From positions 806,001 to 870,000 of the forward strand of contig NZ_JAIUCY010000001.1 in the NCBI RefSeq assembly GCF_020179755.1: a DNA stretch of 64,000 nucleotides, read 5' to 3'. Origin of the DNA: Herbaspirillum sp. alder98 (GTDB taxonomy: Bacteria > Pseudomonadota > Gammaproteobacteria > Burkholderiales > Burkholderiaceae_D). The position numbers and the translations under genes are program-made. Shown here piece after piece: positions 39,352 through 48,061 of this stretch; positions within the stretch are counted from its first letter, which is position 1; each line of letters opens with the position of its first letter. The notes under the pieces were generated by a model that searched no databases, had not been told where the DNA came from, and was given only the letters and a program-made list of their open reading frames with translations.

Positions 39352-39454
39352 GGAAAAATGCGCAGGAGCTGCGTCTTGTTGAAGAAAGGAGCGGCAATTC
39401 TAGGTGCGCCGCAAGCCGCGATTTGCATGTCGACCGGCGCCGACTGCGGGTTCC

Positions 39455-39487
39455 CGCGATTAATCGCGAATCATCCGGGCAATGATT
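39455..39487. promoter_or_regulatory. two adjacent palindromes upstream of the TonB receptor
   Basis: CGCGATTAATCGCG (39455-39468) is a perfect 14-base palindrome. Directly after it, AATCAT-N7-ATGATT (39469-39487) is a perfect 6-base inverted repeat. They lie about 110-140 bases upstream of the receptor start. They do not match a Fur box well. Confidence 0.4.
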
Positions 39488-39634
39488 GAAGAGTCACCAG
39501 ATCGCACTCGAAAGCCTTTAGAAAGTTAATTTATTGTCATCATGAGACCCACCAATCCCGAGGCACGAACGAAGCTCCGGACCCAAGCTTTCCGGCGAGC
39601 AACCCTGCAGGGTATCTTTTTGCCCTGAATCCCT

Positions 39635-39640
39635 TATAAT
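39635..39640 (+). promoter_or_regulatory. -10 element (TATAAT) for argF
   Basis: Consensus TATAAT 55 bases before the argF start codon; no good -35 is visible. Apart from this, the two palindromes and the leader hairpin, the 343-base gap 39352-39694 holds nothing I can assign. Confidence 0.5.
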
Positions 39641-39658
39641 CCAAGCAGTTATAACGAT

Positions 39659-39691
39659 CGGCGGCAGGCGCCAGCTTGGCCGCCGTTTTCA
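39659..39691 (+). promoter_or_regulatory. terminator-like hairpin in the argF leader
   Basis: CGGCGGC, a 13-base loop and GCCGCCG, then TTTTCATTT and the argF ATG four bases later. It resembles a Rho-independent terminator placed inside the short leader after the -10, and it overlaps the place where a Shine-Dalgarno should be. No Arg-rich leader peptide was found. Confidence 0.5.
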
Positions 39692-39694
39692 TTT

Positions 39695-40609
39695 ATGGCC
39701 ATCAAACACTACTTAAAATTTTCCGACTTTACGCTTGATGAATACGACTACGTGATTGAGCGTTCTCGTGTGATCAAACGTAAATTCAAGAATTACGAAC
39801 CGCACCACACGCTGGCAGACCGTACGCTGGTGATGGTGTTCGAAAAGAATTCCACCCGCACCCGGCTGTCCTTCGAAGCCGGCATGCACCAGATGGGTGG
39901 CGCCGCCATCTACCTCAATACCCGCGACAGCCAGCTGGGTCGTGGCGAGCCGGTGGAAGATGCGGCCCAGGTCATGTCGCGCATGTGCGACGTGATCATG
40001 ATCCGCACCTATGGCCAGGACATCATCGAACGCTTCGCCGCCCATTCGCGGGTGCCGGTGATCAATGGCCTGACCAACGAGCAACACCCCTGCCAGGTGC
40101 TGGCCGACGTGTTCACCTTCATCGAACAGCGCGGCAGCATCCAGGGCAAGATCGTGGCCTGGGTCGGCGACGCCAACAACATGCTGTACTCGTGGCTGCA
40201 GGCGGCCGAGGTGTTCGGCTTCCATGTCAATGTCTCGACCCCCAAGGGGTATGACATCGATCCGGCGCAAGTCACCCCGGGCAACAGCCATTACACCTTC
40301 TTTGCCAATCCGTCCGATGCCTGCCAGGACGCCGATCTGGTCACCACCGACGTGTGGACCAGCATGGGCTTCGAGGACGAGAACGCGGCGCGCCTGAAGG
40401 CCTTCGACGGCTGGATCGTCGACGGCCCCAAGATGGCGCGCGCCAAGAAGGACGCGCTCTTCATGCACTGCCTGCCGGCGCACCGGGGCGAAGAAGTGGC
40501 CGCCGAAGTCATCGACGGTCCGCAATCGGTGGTCTGGGAAGAGGCCGAAAACCGCCTGCATGTGCAAAAGGCGCTGCTCGAATACCTGGTGCACGGCAAG
40601 TTCGACTGA
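39695..40609 (+). CDS. argF: ornithine carbamoyltransferase
   Basis: Condenses ornithine with carbamoyl phosphate to citrulline in arginine synthesis. It has 304 residues, normal length. The carbamoyl phosphate motif STRTR is at 53-57 (FEKNSTRTRLSFEAGM), HPCQVLADVFTF follows, and the catalytic block FMHCLPAHRGEEV lies near residue 255. The start has no visible Shine-Dalgarno and sits directly after a terminator-like hairpin. argG follows 49 bases downstream, giving an argF-argG-ppnP order. Confidence 0.97.
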   Translation: MAIKHYLKFSDFTLDEYDYVIERSRVIKRKFKNYEPHHTLADRTLVMVFEKNSTRTRLSFEAGMHQMGGAAIYLNTRDSQLGRGEPVEDAAQVMSRMCDVIMIRTYGQDIIERFAAHSRVPVINGLTNEQHPCQVLADVFTFIEQRGSIQGKIVAWVGDANNMLYSWLQAAEVFGFHVNVSTPKGYDIDPAQVTPGNSHYTFFANPSDACQDADLVTTDVWTSMGFEDENAARLKAFDGWIVDGPKMARAKKDALFMHCLPAHRGEEVAAEVIDGPQSVVWEEAENRLHVQKALLEYLVHGKFD

Positions 40610-40655
40610 GCCGCGCACTGCAATCACTGTCATCAACACCATCGCAATCGTCTAG

Positions 40656-41993
<1,338 letters not shown>

Positions 41994-42024
41994 TCGCCGT
42001 CAACCCAACCGATCAGGAAATTCG

Positions 42025-42339
42025 ATGAGCACTCAGTTCGACAACGTCACCGTCCTCAAGAAGGGCAATGTCTATTTCGATGGCAAGTGTGTCTCGCACA
42101 CCGTGCTGCTGGCCGATGGCACCAAGAAGACGCTGGGCGTGATCCTGCCGTCGTCGCTCAACTTCGGTACCGCCTCGCCCGAGATCATGGAAATCGTCGG
42201 CGGCAGCTGCCGCGTGCGGCTCAAGGGCGAAGAAGCATGGAACACCTATGGCGCCGGCACCCAGTTCAGCGTTCCCGCCAATTCGAGCTTCGATATCGAA
42301 GTCACCGAAACGGTGGATTACGTATGCCACTACGGCTGA
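42025..42339 (+). CDS. ppnP: pyrimidine/purine nucleoside phosphorylase (DUF1255)
   Basis: Small cupin-fold phosphorylase of 104 residues that splits diverse nucleosides with phosphate. [42 protein letters not shown] opens the family pattern, and [41 protein letters not shown] forms the cupin core. AGGAAA precedes the ATG. It lies 31 bases after argG, so it is likely in the arg operon; I see no direct metabolic link to arginine. Confidence 0.92.
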   Translation: MSTQFDNVTVLKKGNVYFDGKCVSHTVLLADGTKKTLGVILPSSLNFGTASPEIMEIVGGSCRVRLKGEEAWNTYGAGTQFSVPANSSFDIEVTETVDYVCHYG

Positions 42340-42361
42340 CCGCTGGCGCGGTCATGCAATG

Positions 42362-42389
42362 AAAAACGCCGGCAGATGCCGGCGTTTTT
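42362..42389. terminator. bidirectional terminator between ppnP and murB
   Basis: AAAAACGCCGGC-AGAT-GCCGGCGTTTTT, a perfect 12-base stem serving both convergent genes. Confidence 0.93.
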
Positions 42390-42411
42390 CATGCTCGTCT
42401 GTTTTATCAGA

Positions 42412-43431
42412 TTAAACAAACACCGGTTCCGGCTCCAGCCAGACGCCGAACCTGCCATGCACATCCTGCCGGATCGCCTCGGCCAGCGCGGCGATCTCGG
42501 CGCCGCTGGCGCCGCCGCGATTGACCAGCACCAGCGCCTGCTTCTCGTACACGCCGGCCGCGCCCAGCGACCTGCCCTTCCAGCCGCATTGATCGATCAG
42601 CCAGCCGGCTGCCAGCTTGTAGCTGCCGTCGGGCTGGCGATAACTGACCAGCGTTGCGTGCTGTGCCGCCAGGCCATCGCGCAATGCGGCCTCGACAATA
42701 GGGTTCTTGAAGAAACTGCCGGCATTGCCGATCTGCGCCGGGTCGGGCAGCTTGCGCTGTCGAATGGCGATGACGGCCGCGGCGATATCGGCCGGGCCCG
42801 GTTCTGCGATGCCGGCCAGCGCCTGCGCCACGTCGGCGTAGGCGGCGTTGGCCTGCCAGCGCCGGGGCAACGCAAAGGTCACGTCGAGCACCACTGCACG
42901 GTCACGCAGCGCGTGCTTGAAGACGCTGTCGCGGTAGCCGAAGCGGCAGGCGGCGCCATCGAGCTGAATCGATTCGCCGCTGACGAAATCGAATGCGCTC
43001 AGCGAATGGAATCGGTCCTTGATCTCGATACCGTAGGCGCCGATGTTCTGGATCGGCGCGGCGCCCACGCTGCCGGGAATGAGCGACAGGTTTTCCAGCC
43101 CGCCCAGGCCCTGCGCCAGCGTCCATTGCACCAGCCCGTGCCAGCTCTCGCCGGCGGCGGCGCGCACATAGGTGAAGTCGTCGTCCTGGCCGACCACTTC
43201 GATGCCGCGACTGCGCATGTGCAGCACCAGGCCCGGATGATCGCGCACAAACAGGAGATTGCTGCCGCCGCCCAGCACCAGGCGCGGCAGGCCCGCCAGT
43301 TCAGGATTGGCGCGCACGGCACGCAGGGTATCGACGCCATCGACGGCGACGTAGACCTGCGCGCGGGCATCGATGCCGAACGTATTGAGGGTGCGCAACG
43401 AAAAGTCGCGCTGCAGAGGGATCGGAAACAT
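42412..43431 (-). CDS. murB: UDP-N-acetylenolpyruvoylglucosamine reductase
   Basis: FAD/NADPH enzyme that makes UDP-N-acetylmuramic acid for peptidoglycan. It has 339 residues, the E. coli-like type I length. It opens with [16 protein letters not shown]. The FAD block is [11 protein letters not shown], then [60 protein letters not shown] includes the catalytic Ser region, and [23 protein letters not shown] follows. It is isolated from the other mur genes, as is common for murB, and divergent from yajQ. Confidence 0.96.
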   Translation of the reverse strand: MFPIPLQRDFSLRTLNTFGIDARAQVYVAVDGVDTLRAVRANPELAGLPRLVLGGGSNLLFVRDHPGLVLHMRSRGIEVVGQDDDFTYVRAAAGESWHGLVQWTLAQGLGGLENLSLIPGSVGAAPIQNIGAYGIEIKDRFHSLSAFDFVSGESIQLDGAACRFGYRDSVFKHALRDRAVVLDVTFALPRRWQANAAYADVAQALAGIAEPGPADIAAAVIAIRQRKLPDPAQIGNAGSFFKNPIVEAALRDGLAAQHATLVSYRQPDGSYKLAAGWLIDQCGWKGRSLGAAGVYEKQALVLVNRGGASGAEIAALAEAIRQDVHGRFGVWLEPEPVFV

Positions 43432-43497
43432 AAGCCCGCGATTATAGCCGCTGGCGCCAAGCGCCAGTCGACGATGGCGGGACGCGACACAGTCCGT

Positions 43498-43503
43498 TAA
43501 AAT
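43498..43503 (+). promoter_or_regulatory. -10 element (TAAAAT) for yajQ
   Basis: TAAAAT lies 54 bases before the yajQ ATG; no good -35 is seen. A hairpin CTGGCGC-CAA-GCGCCAG lies upstream in the divergent gap. Confidence 0.35.
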
Positions 43504-43556
43504 CTCGCTGGTACGCAGGCCCTTCCGGCCAGCCGCAACAATATAAGGATAAAGCC

Positions 43557-44042
43557 ATGCCCTCTTTCGATACCGTCTGCGAAGCCAACCTGGTCGAGGT
43601 CAAGAATGCCGTCGAACAGGCCAACAAGGAAATCACCACCCGCTTCGACTTCAAGGGCACCGATGCCCGCGTCGAGCAGAAAGAGCGTGAGTTGACCGCC
43701 TTCGCCGATTCCGACTTCCAGCTCAGCCAGGTGCGCGATGTACTGACCAACAAGATGACCAAGCGCAACGTCGACGTGCGCTTCCTCGATGAAGGCAAGA
43801 TCGAGAAGATCGGCGGCGACAAGGTCAAGCAGGTGATCAAGGTCAAGAACGGCATCGAGAGCGATGATGCCAAGAAGATCGTGCGCGTCGTCAAGGACAG
43901 CAAGATGAAGGTGCAGGCCAGCATCCAGGGCGATGCCGTGCGCATCACCGGCGCCAAGCGCGACGACCTGCAGGCGGCCATGGCGCTGCTGCGCAAGGAG
44001 ATCAAGGACCTGCCGCTGGAATTCAACAACTTCCGCGACTGA
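43557..44042 (+). CDS. yajQ: YajQ family nucleotide-binding protein
   Basis: Small two-domain protein of 161 residues in a family that binds cyclic di-GMP in Xanthomonas and works there with a transcription factor; RNA or tRNA binding is reported for others. [40 protein letters not shown] is the signature start, and the ending [23 protein letters not shown] is typical. The gene is single with a very strong terminator. A diguanylate cyclase gene lies at 11130, though the distance gives no functional link. Confidence 0.94.
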   Translation: MPSFDTVCEANLVEVKNAVEQANKEITTRFDFKGTDARVEQKERELTAFADSDFQLSQVRDVLTNKMTKRNVDVRFLDEGKIEKIGGDKVKQVIKVKNGIESDDAKKIVRVVKDSKMKVQASIQGDAVRITGAKRDDLQAAMALLRKEIKDLPLEFNNFRD

Positions 44043-44056
44043 TCTGGTCGCCCGTT

Positions 44057-44099
44057 AAAAAAAAGCGCCGGCAGATTTCAGATCTGCCGGCGCTTTTTT
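44057..44099. terminator. bidirectional terminator between yajQ and aroG
   Basis: An 18-base stem (A run, GCGCCGGCAGAT and its complement, T run) around a 5-base loop. It serves both convergent genes. Confidence 0.94.
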
Positions 44100-44113
44100 C
44101 ATGCATCGCGCAA

Positions 44114-45184
44114 TCAGGCCGCGTTGCGTTCACCGACCAGACGGCGCTGCTTGACCGAGTCAGCCAGGCCCTTGAGCACTTGCAGGCTTTCTTCCCAGTT
44201 GATGCAACCGTCCGTCACCGATTGGCCATAGACCAGTTCCTTGCCCGGCACCAGATCCTGGCGCCCCGCCACCAGGTGCGATTCGACCATGACACCGACG
44301 ATGCGGGTATCGCCGGCGGCGACCTGGACGCCAATGTCGGCGCACACCGGAATCTGGTTCTCCGGCTTCTTCGAGCTGTTGGCGTGCGAGGCATCGATCA
44401 TCAGGCGCGCTGCCAGGCCGCTCTTGGCGATATCCTGGCAGGCGGCATCGACGCTGGCGGCGTCATAGTTGGGCACCTTGCCGCCGCGCAGGATGATGTG
44501 GCAATCCTCGTTGCCGGCGGTGGAGACGATGGCCGAATGGCCGCCCTTGGTCACCGACAGGAAATGGTGCGGCTGCGATGCGGCCTTGATGGCGTCAACC
44601 GCGATCTTGACGTTGCCATCGGTGCCGTTCTTGAAACCGACCGGGCACGACAGTCCCGACGCCAGTTCGCGGTGCACCTGCGACTCGGTGGTACGGGCGC
44701 CGATCGCGCCCCAGCTGATCAGGTCGGCGATGTACTGCGGGCTGATCACGTCGAGGAACTCGGTGCCGGCCGGCAGACCCAGCTCGTTGATGTTGAGCAG
44801 CAATTCGCGGGCCGCGCGCAGGCCATCGTTGATGCGGAAACTGTTATCCATGTACGGATCGTTGATCAGGCCCTTCCAGCCCACCGTGGTGCGGGGCTTT
44901 TCGAAATAGACGCGCATGACGATCTCGAGCTCGCCCTTGTGGCGTTCACGCTCGACCACCAGGCGACGCGCATATTCCATGGCGGCCTTGGTGTCGTGGA
45001 TCGAGCAGGGCCCGATCACCACCATCAGGCGGTCATCCTGGCCGTGCAGTATGCGATGCAATGCGGTGCGTGCCTCGGCAGTGGTGTTTTCCACTTTTTC
45101 GGAGCAGGCAAACTCGCGGATCAAATGCGAAGGAGGAAGCAGTTCTTTCATTTCTCGGATACGAAGATCGTCAGTGCGCGGCAT
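44114..45184 (-). CDS. aroG: 3-deoxy-7-phosphoheptulonate (DAHP) synthase, AroFGH class
   Basis: First enzyme of the shikimate pathway, condensing phosphoenolpyruvate and erythrose 4-phosphate. It has 356 residues. The pattern RLMVVIGPCSIHDTKAAMEYA (about 53-73) is the class I signature. MRVYFEKPRTTVGWKGLINDPYMDNSFRINDGL, GARTTESQVHRELASGLSCPVGFKNGTDG and MIDASHANSSKKPENQ supply substrate and metal residues. I chose the ATG at 45184 because GGAG lies 7 bases upstream; the in-frame extension to 45235 would run through the attenuator stem. A Phe/Tyr-rich leader peptide and a terminator precede the gene, so attenuation by charged tRNA-Phe/Tyr is inferred. Confidence 0.96.
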   Translation of the reverse strand: MPRTDDLRIREMKELLPPSHLIREFACSEKVENTTAEARTALHRILHGQDDRLMVVIGPCSIHDTKAAMEYARRLVVERERHKGELEIVMRVYFEKPRTTVGWKGLINDPYMDNSFRINDGLRAARELLLNINELGLPAGTEFLDVISPQYIADLISWGAIGARTTESQVHRELASGLSCPVGFKNGTDGNVKIAVDAIKAASQPHHFLSVTKGGHSAIVSTAGNEDCHIILRGGKVPNYDAASVDAACQDIAKSGLAARLMIDASHANSSKKPENQIPVCADIGVQVAAGDTRIVGVMVESHLVAGRQDLVPGKELVYGQSVTDGCINWEESLQVLKGLADSVKQRRLVGERNAA

Positions 45185-45216
45185 TTTTTCTCCAGTTTGC
45201 TCTCTTGGAATCGACC

Positions 45217-45248
45217 AAAAAAAAACCGCCATCACGGGCGGTTTTTTT
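45217..45248 (-). terminator. attenuator terminator in the aroG leader
   Basis: On the minus strand: A run, CCGCC, loop CGTGAT, GGCGG and nine T. It lies 33 bases before the aroG ATG and 20 bases after the leader peptide stop, so it would end transcripts before aroG. Leader bases 45299-45292 (CACGGCGG) can instead pair with 45241-45233 (CCGCCCGTG) with one bulge, an antiterminator that destroys the 5' arm. Confidence 0.8.
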
Positions 45249-45268
45249 AGAAATTCGGTTTTGTCTTT

Positions 45269-45352
45269 TTACGAACGCTTACCGCTTTTCACCGCCGTGG
45301 GGCTGGAATAGCTAAAGTAAAAGTAAAAGAAATAAGCGCGGAACAAAGACAT
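45269..45352 (-). CDS. aroG leader peptide (Phe/Tyr-rich, 27 aa)
   Basis: A 27-codon frame with ATG at 45352 and TAA at 45271-45269. It has five Phe and four Tyr; residues 7-13 read YFFYFYF, followed by S and Y. Such a run is the hallmark of an amino acid attenuator leader, as in pheL of E. coli. It starts about 26 bases after a plausible transcription start and ends 20 bases before the terminator stem. A ribosome stalled on the aromatic codons (45334-45314) would leave 45299-45292 free to form the antiterminator; one that reaches the stop would cover it. No strong Shine-Dalgarno is visible, which is the weak point. Confidence 0.72.
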   Translation of the reverse strand: MSLFRAYFFYFYFSYSSPTAVKSGKRS

Positions 45353-45384
45353 GGCTATCGTTATGGTTAAAACGGTATTCGGTG

Positions 45385-45413
45385 ATAGTGCTACAAATCT
45401 CCACATTTGGCAA
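45385..45413 (-). promoter_or_regulatory. candidate promoter of the aroG leader
   Basis: On the minus strand, TTGCCA (45413-45408), 17 bases and CACTAT (45390-45385). The -35 is 5 of 6, the -10 is poor. It would start RNA near 45378. The AT-rich gap from here to about 45608 shows no supported gene. Confidence 0.4.
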
Positions 45414-45611
45414 GCGACAAGCCGAATTGCTTAAATGGGACGTTTTCACACAAATTATTCATTAACCAAATTGAAAATGAATAAATTACTCTTAATACGA
45501 TAATCTAAACGTCATAAACACAATAAAAAACCATGGCACATGCATCCATTGTTGGTGCATACCGGTGAAATCAATTGTGGCGCAGCTACAAATAGTGCCC
45601 CTGAAAAGCAA

Positions 45612-45636
45612 AAACCGCCGGGACAACCGACGGTTT
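45612..45636 (-). terminator. terminator of tldD
   Basis: AAACCGTCGG-TTGTC-CCGGCGGTTT with one mismatch on the minus strand, followed by TTGCTTTTC; about 30 bases after the tldD stop. Confidence 0.8.
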
Positions 45637-45664
45637 CTGCTCAACGTGCATCTGCGGCAATCGA

Positions 45665-47125
45665 TCAGCCGGTGCCACCTACGGTGACGCCATCGATACG
45701 CAAGGTAGGCTGGCCCACCCCCACCGGCACGCTCTGGCCTTCCTTGCCACACACGCCCACGCCGGAATCGAGACGCATGTCATTGCCGATCATCGACACC
45801 CGGTTGAGCACGTCGGGACCGTTGCCGATCAAGGTGGCGCCCTTGACCGGGTAAGTGATCTTGCCGTCTTCGATCATGTAGGCCTCGCTGGCCGAGAACA
45901 CGAACTTGCCGTTGGTGATATCGACCTGGCCGCCGCCGAAGTTGACCGCATACAGACCGTTCTTGACCGACGCCAGGATCTCTTCCGGGTGACGATCGCC
46001 GGCCAGCATGTAGGTGTTGGTCATGCGCGGCATCGGCAGGTGCGCAAACGACTCGCGACGCGCATTGCCGGTCACCGGCATCTTCATCAGGCGCGCATTC
46101 ATGGTGTCCTGCATGTAGCCCTTGAGGATGCCGTCCTCGATCAGGGTCGTGCATTGTGTGGCGTTGCCCTCGTCGTCGACGTTGAGCGAACCACGGCGGT
46201 CGGCGATGGTGCCGTCGTCCACCACGGTCACGCCCTTGGCCGCGACGCGCTCGCCGATGCGGCCCGAGAAGGTGCTCGATCCCTTGCGGTTGAAATCGCC
46301 TTCCAGGCCGTGGCCGATCGCTTCATGCAACAGCACGCCGGGCCAGCCGGGGCCGAGCACGACCGTCATCGGGCCGGCCGGGGCCGGGCGCGAATCGAGG
46401 TTGACCAGCGCCACGGACACTGCTTCGGAGGCGTATTGCTCCAGCAGGTCATCGGTGAAATAGGCATAGTTGTAACGACCGCCGCCACCGCTGCTGCCGA
46501 TCTCGCGACGGCCATTCTGTTCGGCGATGACGGTGACCGATACCCGCACCAGCGGGCGGATGTCGGCGGCCAGCACGCCATCGGCACGCGCCACCAGCAC
46601 CACGTCGTACTCGCCGGAAAGGCTGGCCATGACCTGCACCACGCGCGGATCCTTGGCGCGGGCGATGCGCTCGACGCGCTCCAGCAGCTTGACCTTGGCG
46701 GTGGCATCGAGCGAATTGAGCGGATCGTGCGGCAGATACAGCGCGCGGCTGCCTGCCGGGATCATCGAGCCGGCCACCTTGACCCGGCCAGCGCCCTGGC
46801 GCGCAATGCTGCGCGTGGCGGCGGCCGCTTCCATCAGGGCACGCTCGGAGATTTCGTCGGAATAGGAAAATGCGGTCTTGTCGCCCGACACCGCACGCAC
46901 GCCCACCCCTTGATCGATCGAGAAGCTGCCAGTCTTGACGATGCCTTCTTCCAGGCTCCAGCCTTCGCTCTTGGTAAATTGGAAGTACAGGTCGGCATAG
47001 TCGACCTTATGGCTGAACATGCTGCCCAGCGCCTTGAGCAGGGCCGACTCGTCCAACCCGAAAGGCGTCAGCAGCACGTCGCGCGCGACTTGCAACGCGC
47101 CCATATTCGGTTCAAATAATTTCAT
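45665..47125 (-). CDS. tldD: metalloprotease TldD
   Basis: Zinc protease subunit of 486 residues that acts with PmbA (TldE) in cytoplasmic peptide maturation and decay, for example of CcdA or microcin precursors. The HExxxH-type site is present in [42 protein letters not shown] (about 255-295). The C-terminus has [28 protein letters not shown] with the conserved Cys. The start at 47125 (MKLFEPN) has an AGAAG-like site; a start five codons upstream is possible. It is the last gene of yhdP-nit-tldD. Confidence 0.95.
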   Translation of the reverse strand: MKLFEPNMGALQVARDVLLTPFGLDESALLKALGSMFSHKVDYADLYFQFTKSEGWSLEEGIVKTGSFSIDQGVGVRAVSGDKTAFSYSDEISERALMEAAAATRSIARQGAGRVKVAGSMIPAGSRALYLPHDPLNSLDATAKVKLLERVERIARAKDPRVVQVMASLSGEYDVVLVARADGVLAADIRPLVRVSVTVIAEQNGRREIGSSGGGGRYNYAYFTDDLLEQYASEAVSVALVNLDSRPAPAGPMTVVLGPGWPGVLLHEAIGHGLEGDFNRKGSSTFSGRIGERVAAKGVTVVDDGTIADRRGSLNVDDEGNATQCTTLIEDGILKGYMQDTMNARLMKMPVTGNARRESFAHLPMPRMTNTYMLAGDRHPEEILASVKNGLYAVNFGGGQVDITNGKFVFSASEAYMIEDGKITYPVKGATLIGNGPDVLNRVSMIGNDMRLDSGVGVCGKEGQSVPVGVGQPTLRIDGVTVGGTG

Positions 47126-47194
47126 GGTGTCTTCTGGCAATGGCGTCGGCCGGAACCGGCGCCGATAAAAACGTTGGCATTGGGCAAATCGCCC

Positions 47195-48001
47195 TCAAAG
47201 CTTGCGGTGGCGCAATGCCGGCAAACTCTCCCGGACGTATTGTAGACGATGGGGGTCAATGTCGCCGATCACAAGTCCCTCGCCTTCGGGCAATACCGCC
47301 ACCACCTCGCCCCACGGATCGACCAGCATGCTGTGGCCCCAGGTGCGCCGTCCATTGACATGCAAGCCGCCCTGGGCCGAGGCCAGCACGTAGCACTGGT
47401 TTTCGATGGCACGGGCGCGCAGCAGCAATTCCCAGTGCGCCTGGCCGGTGGTGTAAGTGAAGGCGGCCGGCATCACGATCAGGGCGCAATCGCCCATGGC
47501 GCGGTACAGCTCGGGAAAGCGCAGGTCATAACAGACCGACAACCCGACCCGGCCGAACGGCGCCTCGAAGGTGGCGACCTGGCTGCCATGCTCGATGGTG
47601 CGGGCCTCGTCGAAGTTGTCTTCGCCGCGCGAAAAATTGAACAGGTGGATCTTGTCGTAGCGCGCCACGCGCTGGCCCTGGGGGTCAAAGACCAGCGAGG
47701 TGTTGAGCACCTTGTCGGCACTGCTGGCGACCATCGGCAGGGTGCCGCCGATCAGCCACACGCCGTGCTGGCGCGCCAGCTGCGCCATGCATGACTGGAT
47801 CGGACCAGGCGCATCGGTTTCGGCGTGGCCCAGCTTGTCGCGTTCGTGCCGCCCCAGGATGGGCCAGTATTCGGGCAACAAGACCAATTGGGCGCCCTGC
47901 GCTGCCGCCTGGCCCACCAGCCGTGCGGCGCTCTCTAGGTTCTGCTCGACCTCCGGGGTCGAGACCATCTGGATCGCGGCTATCTTGAAGGGCTGGGTCA
48001 T
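47195..48001 (-). CDS. carbon-nitrogen hydrolase (nitrilase superfamily, Nit1-like)
   Basis: A 268-residue hydrolase. The catalytic triad fits the family: Glu in LLPEYWPI (about 44), Lys in RYDKIHLFNF (about 115) and Cys in GLSVCYDLRFPELYRAM (about 156). The sequence resembles Nit1/YbeM-type amidases, which remove deaminated glutathione. That activity is an inference, though gshA in this window shows the cell makes glutathione. I chose the ATG at 48001 (MTQPFKIAAIQM). It lies between yhdP and tldD, a conserved neighbourhood in this bacterial group. Confidence 0.9.
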   Translation of the reverse strand: MTQPFKIAAIQMVSTPEVEQNLESAARLVGQAAAQGAQLVLLPEYWPILGRHERDKLGHAETDAPGPIQSCMAQLARQHGVWLIGGTLPMVASSADKVLNTSLVFDPQGQRVARYDKIHLFNFSRGEDNFDEARTIEHGSQVATFEAPFGRVGLSVCYDLRFPELYRAMGDCALIVMPAAFTYTTGQAHWELLLRARAIENQCYVLASAQGGLHVNGRRTWGHSMLVDPWGEVVAVLPEGEGLVIGDIDPHRLQYVRESLPALRHRKL

Positions 48002-48061
48002 GTCGTGTCTCGTAAAAACGGAGTGGCAGCCAGTATCGCGCAAAGCGACCGCAAGCGCAGT

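Noticed and set aside
39520-39550. Fur box upstream of the TonB receptor
   Set aside because: The AT-rich stretch does not give the GATAAT-type repeats at an acceptable match.
45492-45752. 86-codon minus-strand frame overlapping the tldD end
   Set aside because: Composition is Arg/Trp-rich, it overlaps the tldD terminator, and no ribosome-binding site is visible.
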